A DNA stretch of 64,000 nt from Chondrilla cf. caribensis (Eukaryota > Porifera > Demospongiae > Chondrillida > Chondrillidae), in NCBI GenBank assembly GCA_964020155.1, contig OZ026549.1, forward strand, positions 2,136,133 to 2,200,132, given 5' to 3'. The notes under the pieces were generated by a model. The model was not told where the DNA came from. It saw only the letters and a program-made list of their open reading frames with translations, and did not search any database. The position numbers were made by a program, and so were the translations under genes. Below are positions 61,739-64,000 of the stretch, piece by piece; position 1 is the first letter of the stretch, and the number at the start of each line of letters is the position of its first letter.

Positions 61739-61978
61739 CTATTCATGTAAACCATGCACTCTGACCTTGCAGTATGTCAATCCATGATTGCCTGGTTCAC
61801 ACAGTTTGTTTTGTATGGTGAAATGGAGGGCTGGGTTGGAATGCCAGGGTAGATTGAAGGTGATATAGTCTTGAACACTATTAGCACCGATTATGTGATC
61901 CTGTACAGAGTCCATGAGTCCAGTATATTTTTCGGACCATCTAAAATGCAACGATGCACGAAAAAACCCATGCGACAT
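61739..61978 (-). CDS. hypothetical ORF, 79 codons
   Basis: Minus-strand frame with SVQDYITFNLPWHSNPALHF and CEPGNHGLTYCKVRVHG. No start context or splice support stands out and no family is recognised. Confidence 0.25.
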   Translation of the reverse strand: MSHGFFRASLHFRWSEKYTGLMDSVQDHIIGANSVQDYITFNLPWHSNPALHFTIQNKLCEPGNHGLTYCKVRVHGLHE

Positions 61979-62099
61979 TTTCTTTTTGTTCAGTGTCTAC
62001 ATATTTGATATATTCTGTCATGATCTCATATCTAAGGATAATATTAAAAGGCCACAGCTTTTAACACAAAATCCTGCAAATGACCAATAAAGTACATGG

Positions 62100-63420
62100 C
62101 TGTATAAAGGTGTGTAGTAAATCCGAGGTGAGAACGAGTATTCAGAATACTAGTCGACCAGATGAATGGCAGTGAGCTGTTTTCAGAGAGTAACCAAGAA
62201 GTATGAGTCTTTCGCTTCTATCGTAGACCTGAACACGTGGGCCGAAATTTATACCGCCATTTTAACAGACCGGACCAGTCCGGTCCGGTTCGGCGTGGTC
62301 CGAAAAATATACCAGACCGGTACATGGGGATTTGTCTGTATGGTGTAGCTCAGACCCAAACCGCCTTTTTGAATTCAGTTTCGAAACTAAACTTGATGAA
62401 TCCACTGTACTTCACTAGGGCTTTTGACTGTCCAAGGCCTGATCAAGAATTCTTAGTCCAATTACTTGTGCAATTGGACCACTCATATATATGGAATATA
62501 TTTGATACCTTTGTATATATTATGGGTAAAATAGCAGTTTGGATACGTACGTGTTAGTTTGTGTGATAATGTATGTGGCATTGAGTAGTGTACATAGATT
62601 CATGTTGGTATGTGTACATACATTGTACGTGTGTGTGCCATGTGAATAGTGTGCATAAGCATGTGTATCCTGATCAGTGGCAGCCTCAGAGACTGACAGG
62701 GGAACATATCCTACGTATACCTGAGATCCCCAGATGTGGCAATTATTTGATAAAGTAGCTACCACAAGGTCACCAAGGGACTATAATCAGGATTACTTAT
62801 ATCACCTTTAGGAAGGAAACAGGACATGGATCCTTGGCATGGGACACCTCGGGTTGTGTCCTCGATGTTTCATACAAGGGATACAATCCCTGTGTGTCCT
62901 CCCTAGTAAAGGGTGATACGACATACTTCACATGTGTGCTGTTATGTGAGTAGTATACATACAGTATGTGCCATGTGGATAGTGTGTATAACTACTTATT
63001 TATGTATGCATATGCATATATAGAACCAAAGGTAAAACCACTCTGATACCCTTGGTAGCAGTGGTCAGTTTGACCCTACCAGCCACTCCTCCCAGGACTA
63101 ATGTACGTACCTTCTTATAAAATTTATTGCTGAGAACACTACACATACAGAATGCCATGTGAATAGTTTATGTCTATGTAATATCTGTATATGCATACAT
63201 GCACATGGGCCCAAGTGTGTGTATGTATTTATAAGTTGTTTGAATAATGATTCAATGATTGATTGAATGAATAAATGATGTACCCACATACATGAGGTGT
63301 GTGTGCAGTGTAAACATTGTGCGTTTTGTGAGTAGTTAAGATATGTACATGTATATGTATGTTTGTATGCTCCATTGAGTGGTGTACATACTTACGTATA
63401 ATGTTGTAATGTACATGTTA
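62100..63420. other. no gene recognised; TACATA/TGTGTA-rich DNA
   Basis: Scattered GTACATA and GTGTACAT motifs and low complexity. A GC dyad GGACCAGTCCGGTCCGG lies at about 62271-62287. Nothing coding is supported. Confidence 0.35.
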
Positions 63421-63429
63421 GTGTGTACA

Positions 63430-64000
63430 ATACACTATGTATGTGCCTCGTGAATATTGTCCTGTGTACATGTGTGTTTCTGTGTGTAATACACGTACAT
63501 ACAGTATGTACCATCTGAGTAGTTTGTATCTGTATATAATTGGTACATGCACATTGGTCCAAGTGAGTGTATTGTGTCCATATGCAGTGTACATATGTTT
63601 ATGTCGGTCTGTACATGTCTCTCCCAACCACACTACATACACTCCTCCTCTGAGAATAAGGCGAGCAGTAGTTTACTTTTATGATCTGTTCGTAAGAGAC
63701 AGAGGAACAGTGAATGACCCACTGTATGTGGTGAGTGGTCAGTTGTGTTATCTGAACATCTCCAATACCTGGTCTACACCTTCCTTGTGTAGTTGTTCCT
63801 GGACCATTGCTCAGTGAACCACTACAAATGAACACCACCACAAGGTGTGCTAATCGATAAGGTCAAGTAGGTCATAGTTAAATATTATCATTGTCCAGGT
63901 ACCGCATGTATTACATTTGGTCTACACGTTCTCTCACTTTAGCTATTTTCTTCAATACTGTTGTCTCATACCTTATAGATGCTGATCTGATTTCTTAGCT
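63430..64000. repeat. second copy of the 23.2-23.9 kb repeat, cut by the window edge
   Basis: From about 63560 onward this matches 23480-23880 with few differences, including the frame RDRGTVNDPLYV and the donor-like GTGAGTGG. Both copies sit beside TACATA-rich DNA. Confidence 0.75.

Overview
The window looks like nuclear DNA of a non-bilaterian marine animal, most likely a demosponge. It is AT-rich, with short phase-compatible GT-AG introns, very abundant (CA/TG)n microsatellites and many small TIR elements. It also holds a local cluster of NACHT-LRR (NLR) genes with interchangeable N-terminal death-fold domains, as described for the large NLR repertoires of demosponges. The species call is inference; nothing in the window proves it.

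Layout. Three paralogous NLR genes lie on the minus strand: A (about 0.8-4.3 kb), B (about 11.7-17.4 kb, perhaps ending at 10.2 kb) and C (about 50.6-56.4 kb, perhaps starting at 61.2 kb and ending at 48.95 kb). All share one large NACHT exon (about 1.7 kb) followed by small LRR exons with conserved phases. Their N-termini differ. B has a Met exon, an acidic Ser-rich linker and a CARD-like exon with a GC-AG donor. C has linker exons and a Death-domain exon, perhaps preceded by an exon with a transmembrane helix. A is cut off at a duplication breakpoint (about 4,571) that replaces its N-terminal exons with part of another gene.

Between and downstream of the NLR genes is a duplicated block (about 4.6-10.6 kb and 45.6-49.6 kb) carrying exons of CYFIP, the WAVE-complex/FMRP-interacting protein. 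Each copy has different inactivating lesions. A 3' part of CYFIP lies at 25.3-29.8 kb and also has a frameshift. The block contains a 44-bp satellite that differs in copy number (about 16 against about 6).

The 17.9-45.4 kb interval is a patchwork. It has decayed hAT elements (17.97-19.0, 27.2-28.0 kb), several MITEs, minisatellites and single exons of unrecognised genes. It also has two small secreted-protein genes: a four-exon N-glycosylated one at 37.5-39.2 kb (minus), and a cysteine-rich peptide at 42.0-43.0 kb (plus) with a duplicated TATA promoter. At 57.1-60.5 kb there is a DIRS-like retrotransposon on the minus strand with reverse transcriptase, RNase H and tyrosine recombinase. Its first intron gives an intact 644-residue Pol frame, but the recombinase frame is shifted once. 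The right end (61-64 kb) is mostly unassigned and ends in a repeat also present at 23.5-23.9 kb.
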